NCBI RefSeq assembly: GCF_030272615.1
Contig: NC_081409.1
Coordinates: forward strand, 648,986,468 to 649,050,467
Origin: Cryptomeria japonica
Lineage: Eukaryota > Streptophyta > Pinopsida > Cupressales > Cupressaceae
Direction: 5' to 3'
Length of the DNA: 64,000 bases
A program made the position numbers and the translations under genes. The notes below the pieces were generated by a model. That model was not told the origin of the DNA and did no database searches. It saw only the letters and a list, made by a program, of their open reading frames with translations. Below, in pieces: positions 44,094-56,465 of this stretch. The stretch's first letter is position 1. Each line of letters starts with the position of its first letter.

Positions 44094-45690
44094 TGTTGAG
44101 AAGTTTGTTGGAATGATGTGTTGTCATTGGTGTCAAGATATTCGTCTGTGTGTTCTAGTGTTGCAGTCAGATTAAGTGAGTTGCTTTGGACAATGTGTTT
44201 CAGATGAGTTGTTGTGGATTAAAGGTTTTTGAGATAAGTCTCTCTTGTTGATTCATATCAGGTTTTAGAGGTTCGCATGAAGATTTGATCGGGTTATGAG
44301 ATTTGGTATTGTGGTTGTTTTTTCAGTTGTTCGGTGTTTTGGATTTTGCTCCACATTGCAATATCTTGGTTTGCGGATTTGATAGAGTGTTTGGGAAATT
44401 TTGGTGTGTCCTCATTTTAGATGGTTCATGATTTAGAGGTCTGTACGTGAATCTTTTAGTTTGACAGTCATTTCAATTAGTGTTCTTGAAGTTTGATATA
44501 ATGGTGATGAAGAATTCTAGTAAGTGGTGTTGGTGTGGATTGTTAAATTTAGTTGTAAAGCCACCCAAGATCAATGTGATTGAAGGAAAGCAAGACAAGA
44601 ATCCAAATATGAACAAAACTTAGCACTCTCATAGCACTGAACTTGACTCACAATCTGAGCTAGTGTTTTGATACTTATTACTTAGCATAGGGAGAGGTGA
44701 GGGTTGTATATATCGCAAAATATGAGCATATAAAACCAAGAGGAATAATAACTCCTTGTAGCCCAAAATAGGAGGTAATTTTACCTACTTGGTAAATGCC
44801 AAATACATGGTTATGCAAACTCAAGTAAAGGCAAGAAATGGTTATGGGGAGGTGGCAAATAAATCCAAAAGAGGGTGTGAAATTCAACCACTCAAATGTG
44901 GGTGTGAATGTAGGATTCTACCACATGTCCTCACCCTAACCATTATATTATAAAATAAGGAAGCTTAATAATGTGTAGGAAAAATAAATATTCCCTAACA
45001 TAAGATAAAATAAATACCTACACTAACATGAATGTTGTTGTGGTAATTTATGATGCTTGTGGATGTTTCTAGATCATTTCATATTTGTGTTGATGGTTTG
45101 TATTGATCGTTGTGCTCATTATTGATGATTTTCCTTGATCTAGTGGTGTTCTTCATGTTCTTAGTTGACATGTTGATTGTAGCATGTTGTCAATGTTCAA
45201 GGCATAATTATTGGAGGTGTTTCATGTTTGAGGTGGTGATTTAGGTCCATACTATATCTTAGCTGATATTGTTTTGCTTTGCATGTAATGTTGTAGAGTG
45301 TATGGTTATATCTTTTTAATTTTTGATGTGTGTTGATCCAACCTTGAAAGATAGCTTGATGACATGTATAAATAAATATAATACTCATGTGAGAAAGGTA
45401 TCTGTGTGTGTGAATAATCCATTAATCATTTGGCAGTAGATAATAAGTGTGAAGAAGTGTGAAAGGGTAGAGTATGTGATATGTGCTTAACCAAAACTAT
45501 AACCAAGCATGAGAAGATGTTGTTTTTTCAGTTCATGATCTTCTAGATGTAATTTCAATATGTTTCTAAGAAAATGAGTCTTCCCAAGGGTTGTAGCCCT
45601 CTTTGTTATGCATTTTGAGAAGAGAGCTCTAGGGAGTGTCCCTGAATGCATGTGCATTCCCCATTGTAATATTTCATATACTTCTGACAA
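44094..45690 (+). repeat. Truncated Copia LTR of the Copia-F family
   Basis: Starts TGTTGAGAAG and follows the Copia-F LTR (53455-54805) in order: TTGTCATTG(A/G)TGTC near the start, GTTTAGGTCCA-type text, AGAGCTCTAGGGAGTGTCCC with GCATGTGCATTCC (45620-45660). It stops before the LTR end. A short duplication of CATGTGCATT...CCCATTGTAAT (45653-45720) marks the break. A solo LTR (44541-45028) is nested in it. Confidence 0.72.
44541..45028. repeat. Nested solo LTR, 488 bp
   Basis: TGTTAAATTT...ACACTAACA with TGGAT (44536-44540) and TGAAT (45029-45033) on the sides, one mismatch from a 5-base target duplication. The related LTR at 53455 lacks this insert. No internal region. Confidence 0.75.
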
Positions 45691-45731
45691 TTAGTTATCC
45701 ATGTGCATTTCCCATTGTAATTTGCTACAAG

Positions 45732-46130
45732 TACTTATCCAACCTAGCATACCAAGCCCTGGGGGCTTACTTGATTCCATACAATGTCTTCTTTAATTTG
45801 CAAACTATATTTGAAATTTTTGATAACTTAAACCTATCTAATTGTTTAATATAAACTTCTTCGTTCAAGCTCCCCATTTAAAAAGGCTAATTTGAAATCC
45901 ATCCAATACACATTAAAAAAATTATAAGCATAAAATGCAAGAAACATTCTTGTGGTTTCCATCCTAGCTACAGGAGCAAATGTCTCCTCAAAATCTATAC
46001 CTTCTACTTGTGAATAACCTTTACATACTAGTCTTGACTTATTCCTTTTGACTTGTCCATTCTCATTTAACTTATTTTGAAACACCCACTTAGTTCCTAT
46101 CACATTTGTCTCCACTAGTCTAGGTAATAG
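45732..46130 (-). pseudogene. Copia-E RT, N-terminal part
   Basis: [75 protein letters not shown] (the MDVKSAFLNG box, with first palm Asp kept), a frame change, then CKLKKTLYGIK-stop-APRAWYARLDKYL. Breaks off before the YVDD box. Confidence 0.88.
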
Positions 46131-46744
46131 TTACCATGTTTGATTATTCTCTATTTGATTCAGTTACTCTTCCATTTTCTTTATCCAACTTTCATCTTTC
46201 CTTGCTTCCTCATAAGACTTTAGTTCCACCTAAGATAAGAAATAATAATTTTCCTACTCATTGACTTCAACAACTTTCATTCTATTCTAAACACCTTTAT
46301 TTTTCTCTCTAATGATCAGAAATTTTGAGTGGTTCTTTCACACATACTTAGTTGGTTTTTTGAGTACTTGATTAGGTTCTTCTTCTTCAACACTTGTCTC
46401 TTCTTTGTCTTTAACTTCTAGATCATTCTTCTCTTCTCTAACAATTAGAACAACTTCAATTTTAGTCTTAGAATCAAATTCTAGAGAAGTCTAACTCCAT
46501 TCTTCACACACTTTTACATTTGTCCTTTCTACCATCTTGTTTAGTCTTTTGTTGAAACATTAGTAATATTTTCTATTTGTAATATATCCCTAAAATATAC
46601 CTTCATCTACTCTAGCATCAAACTTTCCTAGGTCTTCTTCATCTCACTTCATATAGCACTTGCTTACAAATATTTAAAATACTTCATAGTGGGGGGTTTA
46701 TCATTCCAAAGCTCATAGGGTTTCTTAGTATGATTTACTCTCAC
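46131..46744 (-). pseudogene. Copia-E linker between integrase and RT
   Basis: Decayed, frameshifted region with the integrase C-terminal text (KPYELWNDKPPTMKYF-like, around 46690), the YITNRKYY-type motif (about 46580) and an acidic stretch (EETSVEEEEPNQ, about 46400). Several stops. Counterpart of Copia-A 4790-5370. Confidence 0.6.
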
Positions 46745-47413
46745 TTATACCTTGTTAAGAATGTAAACAATAGTTTGCACAACTCCTTTCCAATATACAT
46801 TAGTTAGTCTAGCATCTTTAAACATAGTTTTAGCCATCTCAATAATAGTCATATTCTTTCTTTCTACAACTCCATTCTGTTGTGGGGTCATTATAGCAGA
46901 AAAATGCCTTCTAATACCATGTTCCTCAAAAAAATTGTCAAACTTACTTGAAGTAAAATCTCCTCCTCTATTAGATCTCAAACATTTGATCCTAGCATCT
47001 ACTTGATTCTCAACCATTGATTTGAACACTTTAAACCTTTCAAAAACCTCAAACTTTTCCTTTAAGAATGTAACCCATATCATCCTAAAGAAATCATCAA
47101 TAAGAAACATAAAGTACCTTTCTTCGTTGAGTCCTCTTGTCCAAGTGGGTCCACAAAGGCATGTGTGAACCAACTCCAAAGGTTTTGAAGTAGAATATTC
47201 TTTCTTCTTGAACCTCCTTTTCTTCTATTTTCCTAGTTTAGATTTCGTGCACACATCATTCGTAGGTTTGATGATCCTCGATAAATCTCTCACATATTTA
47301 GTAGTACTAATCTTCATAATATTGTCAAAATTGATATGTCCCATTCTCTTGTGCTGTATCCAACATTCATTATTATGTTCTAATAAACAATTTCCCCCAC
47401 TCTTGTCTTTCAT
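46745..47413 (-). pseudogene. Copia-E GAG pre-integrase and integrase
   Basis: Pre-integrase at 47413-47225 (IQHKRMGHINFDNIMK; CTKSKLGK). Core at 47179-46745: HTCLCGPTWTRG, FLIDDFFRMIWVTFLKEK, IKCLRSNRGGDFTS (second catalytic Asp is Asn), TPQQNGVVERKN with the catalytic Glu, YWKGVVQTIVYILNKV. Long open core of 144 codons, but the D-N change disables it. Confidence 0.88.
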
Positions 47414-47572
47414 ATAGTATAAATTTTCATTTGTCTAACATCATTTGAAACCAATCTTCTAGAATAACCTTTTTTTAATCACACATCTAGACTCTTTCAA
47501 TATAACCTCATAACCTTTATTGCACATCTGACTTACACTTCAACAAATTATGTCTCAAACCTTTGACATAGT

Positions 47573-48752
47573 TGTAACGTCCTAAAATTGCACCCCTTGC
47601 AATTTTTGACTACATTTTGGTTTTTGCCTTAGCATTTGTGCCCCTCAGCCTGATCGGAGACCTAATTATGCTCACACATATCAAAAACTTCATGCAACTC
47701 AATAATTCACCCTTCCTGCACCTTGATCCTACTCCAAAATTAGGGCAGGACAGAGCATGGCACCCTAGTCCTCCTTAATGGGGACCTATCTTGGACCCCT
47801 CTCCCTGACCTATCTCAAATTCACAATGGGAAAATCCCCCCTACGTCGGTTCATGTCAGAAAATTAGTAAATTAATCCTACGGGAAAGTGTATAAGAGGT
47901 AGTTCCCCTCTCATTTGACATAACATGAGAACCATCTATCTATCATGCACACACAAGAGATCAAGAATTCAAGCATTCAAGAGCAATTGACTATTTTCAA
48001 TCTTCCTTCAAGATTTGGAGCAGCAATAGAGTTAATATTTCAAGCATTGAAAAGGAGATCATCATTCTACTTTATGAAATGATAATTCCATGTGGAGGCA
48101 AGAAAAACTTTACAAGGAGGTATAAGCATTTCATTTTCATGCAATTCAACATCCCCTCAAAGAGGAGGATTTTTACTTTCAGTAATTTCAATTACATTAC
48201 TTCAATGACTTGGTTAATTCCAAAACTGGGGTTTGACCTGAAGGAAAAACCCTATTCCCAACATATTTCCCTTTCCCTTTGTGTGTAGAAAGTAGGTGCA
48301 CAACTGTACTTCTATAATTAAGCTTTATTTATAGAGATAGAAAAACCCTTTTCGGTGCACAGAACATTCGGAGGATTGAGAGGAGGGTGACGTGGTCAAG
48401 ACACACAGTCCCCACAACTTTTGGCAAATTTTGCAAAGTAGCTCTGAATCATCTCAAACTTCTCAGATCCAAGTGCATGACTGAATCCCAAATCTATAGC
48501 TCATTGTTTCCTCATACTTTGTCTTCATTTCTAGCACTTAGTATTAATTCAACTAGTCAACTTTTAAAAGAGGGTCAGTTACATTCTAATCACAACCAAT
48601 CTACTTAGTATCCAATCCTCACATCATTTACGATTGGATCTAGTAGTTTCATTCCCCTCTTTTGAATTCAAAGTCTACCTCAAGCAAAAATTGAGCTTAG
48701 ATCCTCCTTTCCCCGTGATGGATTTGATAAGCTCCCAATTTTCCACTTTACA
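47573..48752 (+). repeat. TRG-2 5' LTR
   Basis: 1180 bases, TGTAACGTCC...CCACTTTACA, homologous to both TRG-1 LTRs. The sequence after it (TTTTGGTGAACTTGG) is the same primer-site candidate. Confidence 0.92.
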
Positions 48753-50009
48753 TTTTGGTGAACTTGGTCCATGAACACCCTTAATTCTGATTTTTTATTT
48801 TCAGATGTGAGTGTATTCAATTTAAAATTCAAATTTTCAATTACAAGTTTAATTTCCTTGCAATTTTAAAAAATTAAGAGGTTAAATTCACAAAAACCCT
48901 AAGTTTTAGATTCAAGATTGAGCTTGTCATTTATCTAAATTGGATTAATTGTTTTAGATCTGAGAACTCTTCAATTTTACAATTCAAGTTTTCATTTGCA
49001 AGTTCAATTTTCAAAAAAAAATTTAAAAAATTTAAGTGGTTAAATCACAAAGCCCTTAATTTAAAAATTGAACTTGTGGATTGTGTAGATCTTGAATGAA
49101 TTTGAGTCTTTGATTAAATTTCACAATTTACTTTCCCTCCTTGCAACATTCAAATTTTTAAATTTAAAAAAATTAAGCGGTTTATGCAACAAACCCTAAA
49201 TTTTAAAATTAAATTAAGGTTGTGCGAATTCAAATTTTTATTTAAGCATTTAATTGACCCAATTAAATCTAAAGCCTCTTGTCTTACTTCTAAACATCAT
49301 AAAAGTTGGCCCTTAAGTGTGCCCTTTATGTTGTTCTTTCAATTAATCATTTTATCAAACATCCTAAGTGTGTCCTATTTTGACCTTTAAGGCTTACTTT
49401 CGCATATCTTGACATCTCCAATTCCCATATCCTTTTGGAATTCGCATTAAAATTATAATATCTTTCATCCTTGAAAATTTGATAAAAAGTTGGTCGGACT
49501 GTGTGTTCGGACCAAGTCACTACCTACTTGGTCCCGACTTTTTCTCCTCAAATTTCGGGACCTTGTTTTGACTATATTTTACTACACAATTCCTGAGATT
49601 TATGAAATTTTATTGATTTTAGGTCACTGTAAGGTCGAAAACAAATTTGAATTTCAACATTTCATTTTTTATTTTCAAAATTAAGTGGTTAATTACATAG
49701 ACACTAATTTTTAAAATTAAAGTGATTCCTTCAATACTTCAACATTCCAAAAATTTCAAATCTTAAAATTAAGAGGTTAGATTTGGAAAACCCTAATTTT
49801 AAATTTAATCTTCCCTCCTTTAAAATTTTTAAAATTAAGAGGTCGTTTTCAGCCCTAATTTTGAATTTCTACCTTCTAAGGGATAATTTCAAATTTAAAT
49901 TAAGAGGTTATTTTGGCAAAGCCCTAATTTTAAATTTTAAATTCCTAGGAAATTGCATTATTCTTTCAATCATTTTGCATTCAAATTTCAAATTTACCTC
50001 CCTTAGTGC
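48753..50009 (+). other. TRG-2 leader with repeated modules
   Basis: Same layout as 9415-10680: repeated AAATTAAG-GGTT...CCCTAATTTT modules (about seven), several with ACCCTAA words, and the alternative hairpin at 49490-49532. Confidence 0.75.
49490..49532 (+). promoter_or_regulatory. TRG-2 leader alternative hairpin
   Basis: TTGGTC (49490-49495) against GACCAA (49510-49515), or ACCAAGT (49511-49517) against ACTTGGT (49526-49532). All stem bases are conserved with TRG-1 while the spacer differs (GACTGTGTGTTC against GACCATGTGCTC). Confidence 0.5.
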
Positions 50010-50438
50010 ATGAATTTTACTACTATTAGTCCTACCTATAGTATCCCCATTAGAAGAAGTTATAGAATTAAGACTACCCAAGGTTTAATTATCGAGGAGA
50101 TGGATCCTAATTTGGCTAGCCTTTTCAATGAGGATATTGGCAATTCTTCCAATCCTACAGATATTCCCATTTATCCTCTTGATAATTCTCGTGATGTGGA
50201 GGAATCACTAACTAGGGTATCCATTGATCAATTGTCAAAGATGAACAATCAATTTGACAATCTTCAATAATTGATGAGTCAAGAATACTCAAAAAGTGAA
50301 TCTCTCCCATTGATTGAAGGATTAAAAAGAATGATTCAAAATTATAAACATGGTGTTGATATCTTTCATGGTATTGCTCACATTGTTGATTCTAATATCA
50401 TGCCTATGAAGAGTTGTGCTAAAAACCTAGGTTATACA
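50010..50438 (+). pseudogene. TRG-2 gag, N-terminal part
   Basis: Starts with ATG at 50010 (MNFTTISPTYSIPIRRSYRI), the best view of the family's true gag start. FNEDIGNSSNPTDIPIYPLD, LTRVSIDQLSKMNNQFDNLQ, a TAA, then MSQEYSKSESLPLIEGLKRM and the text up to AKNLGYT where the solo LTR entered. Matches TRG-1 10650-11030. Confidence 0.82.
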
Positions 50439-51518
50439 TGTTGGTATTATGGATGTGTTGCGTTGGTTTTGTCATTGATGTCAACACCTATCAACACTTG
50501 TGAACACTTATCAGCACTAAAGATCTTTGGTTATGTTCACTGGCATGTTCAGTGACTTATGCACAATCACCGGTATCTGGTTCACCGGCAAGTTATATTG
50601 TTCACCGACACTGAGGATGATCTGTTATCTTTTGGAGATTACTTGGGTATGTCGAAGACATTGTTTGGACACTTTGTTTTGGTGATTTAGTTATTGTTCT
50701 AATCAAGTTTGCATATTTGTTGTTACCGGCAAATAGGTCTAGGTTATGGATCGACATGCATTATCTATTCCAGATCAACACGACACATTATGGAGATGTT
50801 TTATTGATTGGTTATTATTGTAAATGCATTAAGCTGACATGATACATCACATATTGATTCATTTGTAATTGACTTAATTGTAAAATTCTTAGTGAGTCAA
50901 CCTACAAATTTGGTCTTAGGTTTTGGTATATATGTAAGATCTCATTTCTGAGATTATAGAGAAGGTGTGAAAAAGGAATGTAATAAGGTATATGTGAATA
51001 TAAGAAGAGCTATACATGTAGACATCATTTGAAGATTCAAGGAAGGTATGACGAAGACAATCGGAGCTTAACTAGTACTGAATCTAGCATATGAAGATGC
51101 TATTTTGAGCATTACATTATCATTGGATCTAACCATCCAATTATAGTCAGTGTGACTCTCATTTTGTGATTGAGTAGTGAGCTCTAGGCAGTTGGCCTTT
51201 CTGCATGTGTAGACCCCATTTGTACACACACACTATCCGCAGTAGTATCATTTGATTGTGGGTAAGGTTTCCCACCATGGATTTTCCCCTTATAGGGTTT
51301 CCACGTACAAATATCTATGTTATGTGTTGTGGATGTTATTTGTCTTTCTATTTCATGCATCAAACTTTACCGGTACTGTTATTAACTGTTAAACTATCTA
51401 CCGGCATTAAGTTTGGTTTACCAGTATTATGCATTAAGTTTGGTTAAGTTACATTTGGGTTGAAATTAATAGACAATTGATTCACCCCTCCCCCCTCAGT
51501 TGCCTCCAGGTCCTAACA
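50439..51518 (+). repeat. Solo Copia LTR in TRG-2 gag, TSD ATACA
   Basis: 1080 bases, TGTTGGTATT...TCCTAACA, with the exact 5-base duplication ATACA on both sides (50434-50438, 51519-51523). Contains CACCCCTCCCCCCTCAGT near its end and the GAGCTCTAGGCAGTTGGCC module (51177-51196). No internal sequence. Confidence 0.92.
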
Positions 51519-52960
51519 ATACACAACCTCCTAGTCAAGTTAATCATTCCATTCCTTTGATAGCTCCTATGAATAGTGTTCCTACCTTCACATAAAACAT
51601 CATGGCTACTTCTACACAAAATTTCATACCTACAAATGTTAGTCATGGTGGAAATACCTCTTCTTTCATTTCTCCTAGCATGAGTGTTCCCCTTGTTACC
51701 CAATCACACCCACCACCTATAAATGTTAGTCAAGGGGGAAACTCCTTCAACCACAATTCCATCATTCCTCCTATGAGCCTTCCATGTGTTACCAAACCTT
51801 CTCCATTGCCTACTTATCATAGTGTCCCACCTCCTTATTCTCAATCTCTTCCTTCATTTGAACAATGTTACTCCTCCCTCTCAATCCAACATGTCTAATT
51901 TCAACCCTTCTATCGAAGCTACAATTAATAGTCTATCACAAACAATGTCTTCCTTACAACAACAAATAGCTTCTATGAATCAATCCAAGTATAATTTGCC
52001 CATATTTGATGTAGCAATCCCATTATCCAATGATACTGTTAGAGCCATTCCTCCTAAACATGTAGAAGTTTCTCAATTAGAACTTTATAATGGAAAAGGT
52101 GATCCCTTAACTCATGTTAAAACATTCCAAACTTTGTGTAGTGACTTTGCTCATGATAAAAGATTGTTAGCAAAATTGTTTACTAGAACATTAAGGGATA
52201 GAGCTTTGCAATGGTATTTTTCTTTGCCTCCTTCTTCTATTACTTCTTTTCAACAATTGGCTACTTCTTTTATTCAACAATTTCACAATAACATTGGTCC
52301 TAAAGTTACTTTGACTGGTTTAATGCATTGTAAATAAGGTGTTCCAGAAAAAGTGACTGGTTTTATTAGTAGATATAAGTATTTTTATTCTCAGTTTTTT
52401 TTTTCCTGTGCCTGATCAAGATATTCAAAATATTTTTATTGCTAATTTACAAAAATATATTAGGGATAAAATTCTCTTAACTGAGTTTACTTCCTTTCTG
52501 CAATTGTGTGCAGTACTTCACAATTATCAACTGACTATGAGTCAATTGGAACAATCATCTCCTTCCATGGCTCTGAGTGATAAGGATGATAGTGCTCACC
52601 AACCATTTGCGAAGTTTAAACTAAACAAAGGATTCATAAAATTCAATGACAACAACAATAACAATCACTTGGTAGGTGCTACAAGTGTAACCCCTTTGTT
52701 TAAATACTTTAAAAGAGAAAAATAATTTACTCCTTTGAATGAATCTTTGCATAGCATTATGTCTCCGTTAATACAAAGGAATGTGTTAAAACTTCCTGAA
52801 ATCAAACCAATTGATCCATCTAAGACAAATTCACCTTACTTTGATACTAAATCTTTTTGTCAATACCATCGTCAGTCTCGTCATGATACTAAAAAAATAT
52901 TTTTCATTGAGAAGTAAGATTCAAGAACTGATTTATAAAAATACCACATTTGTGGCAAGT
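51519..52960 (+). pseudogene. TRG-2 gag, central and C-terminal part
   Basis: The low-complexity linker (NVSHGGNTSSFISPSMSV, 51602-51898) passes by overlapping frames into the gag core: YNGKGDPLTHVKTFQTL, LLAKLFTRTLRDRALQWY, FIQQFHNNIGPKVTLTGL (about 52080-52325). A stop and frameshift follow, then IQNIFIANLQKYIRDKIL and LHNYQLTMSQLEQSSPS without the TIR insertion seen in TRG-1. It ends with KTNSPYFDTKSFCQYHRQ and the C-x2-H-x4-H-x4-C motif, degraded at the end. Confidence 0.85.
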
Positions 52961-53454
52961 GTGAATGATAATGGAAACAAATCCATAGCTGCTCCTACCC
53001 AAAACCTTCATATTTTCACTGATCCTTTACCATCCCATTCCACTAATGTGATTGAGATTGATCATCTTGCTTTCTCTCCCAATGATGTTGGCCTTGGATC
53101 TAATAATGTGGTGAACCTTGTAGATCAACAAGAACCTCCTAAGGATTTGTGCATCACTTTTGATCCTAGTGAGTGATGGAACATTATATATAAGTGAAAA
53201 AATCAAAGGTATACATGCTAGAGGAGTGCTTATTGATCTTGCTTGCATGGTTAATGTGTTAACTGAAGAATTTGTTTATACTTTGCAATTGCATCAAGTG
53301 ATATATGATGACATTGATGTGATAGTTAAAGTTTTTGATGGTTTATCTTGTCATGCTATTACTTATATAACACTTCCTATTGATGTTGGCACTAAATGCT
53401 TAGATGTTCAATTTTCTATCATTCCTACATCCAAACAATTTTGTGTGAAAATGG
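52961..53454 (+). pseudogene. TRG-2 retropepsin-like domain, truncated
   Basis: TNVIEIDHLAFSPNDVGLGS, LVDQQEPPKDLCITFDPS, then after a frameshift LYISEKIKGIHARGVLIDLA, CMVNVLTEEFVYTLQLHQVI, KVFDGLSCHAITYITLPIDV. The active-site triad is LIDLAC, again without the DSG Gly. Copia-F interrupts it in the IIPTSKQF segment. Confidence 0.7.
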
Positions 53455-54805
53455 TGTAGGACATTGCTACTACTAAGATATGTTGTCATTGATGTCAACA
53501 TATTCCTATCATTTATTGCTCCTATGGTTGCAGATTAGTTTATTGAGATCATGGTTCGGTATATGGAGTAGTTCTAGTATCATTACATCTTTCCGTATTG
53601 GTTTTAGTGGTCTATGAGCTTAATTGATAATATCATATGATCTGGTTTACAGTTTGTTTTTCTGATCAGTGCTTTGTAGAGTTCAATATTTCCTCCAGTA
53701 TATTCCGGTGTGATCAGATCTTCAGTTGATATTTTGGGAGATTATTTGGGAGGTTCTTGCATATCTTCATTTAAGATAGATCATGATTTTGTGCTTTCCA
53801 AGTTATCTTTCCTTGTGGTAGTTGTTGTTGTTTGAGTGTTCTTGAGTTTCAGATGTTGATTGATGAAGATTTGATAAGTGGTGTTGGTGTGTTGCTACAG
53901 ATGATTCTAACGTGCTTGTTGGTGTTTCATAATTATGTCCTATTTATTTTGCTGATCTACATTTATTATTGTATGATTTTTTGGTGATTTTCATGATCCG
54001 GTGATGTTATTCATGTTATGCGGTATTTTGGTGGTGTAGCATGTTGCAGTTGATCTTGCCGTGATTTCCAGTGATGTTGTGTGTCTGAGCATTTGGTTTA
54101 GGTCCATTTTATGTCATGTATATCATTATATTGGTTTGTTGCTCAATCTTTGTATCATGTGATGTAATTTTGTAATTGTGAGTTGAGGGTTTGGCCGACC
54201 TTGTAGTCATGATGAATTGTATAAATAGGTGATATAGTCATATAGATTGGGTATCAGTACCGTGTCTGCATTAATAGAGAATGGTAAAGGTGTGAACAAG
54301 AAAATACATCCTTCAGAATTATGATTAAGTAGAGATTGGAGTATTGCAAAGAAGACATATATGCTTAACTGGAACTGTCATCAGGCATTTGTAGATGCTA
54401 TTCTTTTAGTTCATTTGATTTTGGATTATAGTCTCAATAGTTTGTATGTCAATGAGACTTCCTTGTAAGGTAGTGAACATTCCCTAAGGGTTGTAGCCTT
54501 CCAGGTTATTGTATTTTGAGTAGTGAGCTCTAGGAAATGAGCTTGAATGCATGTGCATCCCTTATTGTAGTTATTTTCACATACTACTGTAGAGTATCAT
54601 CTTATTGTGGGTAGGTTCCCACCGTGGTTTTTCCCTTAACTGGGTTTTTCATATCAAAATCTTGGTGTTGTGTGTTGTGATATCTATTTGCTTATCTTTG
54701 TTGTTGCTGCAGTTAATCTGATTTGTATTTGAGGTTAAGTTTGTTTATCTGGTGAGAACTAATTCACCCCTCCCTCTCAGTTTTCTTTCATTGTTGTTGC
54801 CAACA
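53455..54805 (+). repeat. Copia-F 5' LTR
   Basis: 1351 bases, TGTAGGACATTG...TTGCCAACA. Related to the truncated LTR at 44094. Carries CACCGTGGTTTTTCCC...GGGTTTTTCATAT (54620-54652) and GAGCTCTAGGAAATG (54524-54538). It ends at a primer site. Confidence 0.88.
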
Positions 54806-54950
54806 ATTGGTATTAGAGCTAGATCCTCTGAAAGAAGCTTGACCTCTTGAGGTGATCCAATATGCCAACTAGAGGTGTTATTTTAAAAAGGAGAGTATGA
54901 TATTTGATGGAAGTAACTATGTTATATGAAAGAACCTAATGGAGGTGCAC
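54806..54950 (+). pseudogene. Copia-F primer site and gag start
   Basis: ATTGGTATTAGAGC (one change from the initiator-Met site) follows the LTR. The gag start reads MIFDGSNYVI-stop-KNLMEVHC from 54897, the usual FDGSNYxxWK opening. Copia-G is inserted at 54951, so only about 18 codons remain. Confidence 0.8.
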
Positions 54951-56393
54951 TGTTGGCATTTTTAGTTTGTTGACATTTTGTATATAGATTGCATTAATGA
55001 TATGTTGTCATTGATGTCAACTGAATCGATAATGGTATTCATGTTATTGTTGATATTGTTGTTTTTTGTTATTGGCGAGTAATTGGTAGGAAGAGCTTTG
55101 TGGAAGATGTTGTAAATCGGTATGTTAAGTTTGTGAGTTGAACTGGTAAACCCTTGTAAACGGTTAAACCTTTCTATGCAATGTAACCGGTAAACCCTAT
55201 CAGTTGTTAAACCCTAACCGATCAAGTTTGTTGGTTTATTATCTAATGGGCGGTAATGATGGAGACACGTGTGATCATTGTATGAGGATTAGTTCATATT
55301 GTTTTTGGTGCGTTTGTTTGTTGACTAGGGAAGGAGAAAAGTGGATTGCATCTAATGCATAGCATGTGATGAGTTACAAAGTCCGATGAAGTGGTGATCA
55401 TGGAGCAGTTGGAATTTTCTTAAAGAATGTGAAGAGATTGTTATGATTTTTAAACGGTCAAGATTGTACCGACTTGTTTGTAATCTCGATGATGAGAATT
55501 AGGTTTTTGTTGTGTTACCGACCTAGTTGATTTGTATTTAAAGTCGATGAAGTTGTTTGTAAAAGTTGTTGGCAAGATTGGTAGAAACCTGTTGAGTGTG
55601 TAGTTTCCTAACCAGTGAATGGATCTACACTTTGAGTAAAGGCAGATTGAAGCTTAAAAGGGTCTAATCAAGCAAATGTAGTGCTATTCAGACAGATCAA
55701 GAAAACCTGTTGTTTTCTAACAATTACAGTAGAAGGGAAATCCCTTAACTGGGTAAGCTCTAACAAGCTTGGTTACTTATTAAATCCTCTAACAAGGTGT
55801 TCCATTAGCTTGGATTCTTAAATCCTCCAGCGAGGTTACTCCTAATAGGGTATTGTGCTTTTCATCAAGGCATATTTGTAAATCCCTTAATCGGGTGATT
55901 CCTAACTAGAATTAATTCTTAACAGGACTTATTGTAAAGTTTTAACAGGCTTGGCTCCTAATAGGGCGAACTTCAGAAGATTTTAGATAGCTATCCTTGT
56001 GAGTCTCATCTCACCGTGGTTTTTACCTATTTAGGTTTTACACGTATAAACATTTGTGTCAAGTGGTGAATGTTTTTGTGGTTATGATCTTATTTGTTTA
56101 TTTGATTAACTTCTGATAAGGCATGATAACTAGAAGCATTGAGAGATGAATATGTTGAGATATGATTAAACATTATTGATTTTTACAAGATTGGAGGTGT
56201 TTACTGTTAATTTGTCATAATAGTCAAACCGGTTGATGTCAAGTATTCTTATGAATATTGATCTTGACTATGATATGTTTACTTTGTGTGATTGAATTTG
56301 AGTTTGGGAACTTTGTATCAGTTTTTTAGTATACTAATTCACCCCCTTGCTCTTAGTATTATACCAGATACTTATTCTTTCATCATACCATCA
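54951..56393 (+). repeat. Copia-G 5' LTR
   Basis: 1443 bases, TGTTGGCAT...ACCATCA. Holds an imperfect internal array of short phrases (AAATCCYYTAAC, AACAAGGT) at 55740-55930. Contains CACCGTGGTTTTTACC...AGGTTTTACACGT (56013-56042). Confidence 0.9.
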
Positions 56394-56407
56394 ATTGGTA
56401 TCAGAGC
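56394..56407 (+). promoter_or_regulatory. Copia-G primer binding site
   Basis: ATTGGTATCAGAGC directly after the LTR: perfect initiator-Met-tRNA primer site. Confidence 0.95.
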
Positions 56408-56465
56408 ATCTCAAGTCCTATTTAATATAAAAGCCTAACAACTTGAGGAAAAGATCTTCTAGATC

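Larger units (their letters stand above)
45730..47572 (-). mobile_element. Copia-E, middle part of a Copia element
   Basis: Minus-strand order: end of protease region (47572), GAG pre-integrase, integrase, linker, N-terminal RT; ends at RLDKYL at about 45732. Its 5' part is cut by TRG-2, its 3' part is missing. Same family as Copia-A by integrase text. Confidence 0.85.
47573..53454 (+). mobile_element. TRG-2: second copy of the TRG family
   Basis: 5' LTR (47573-48752), leader, gag and protease-like domain in the same order as TRG-1. It inserted into Copia-E (flank ATAGT on the left). It is cut at 53454 by Copia-F, so its 3' part lies outside the window or is lost. A solo LTR sits in its gag. 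Confidence 0.9.
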
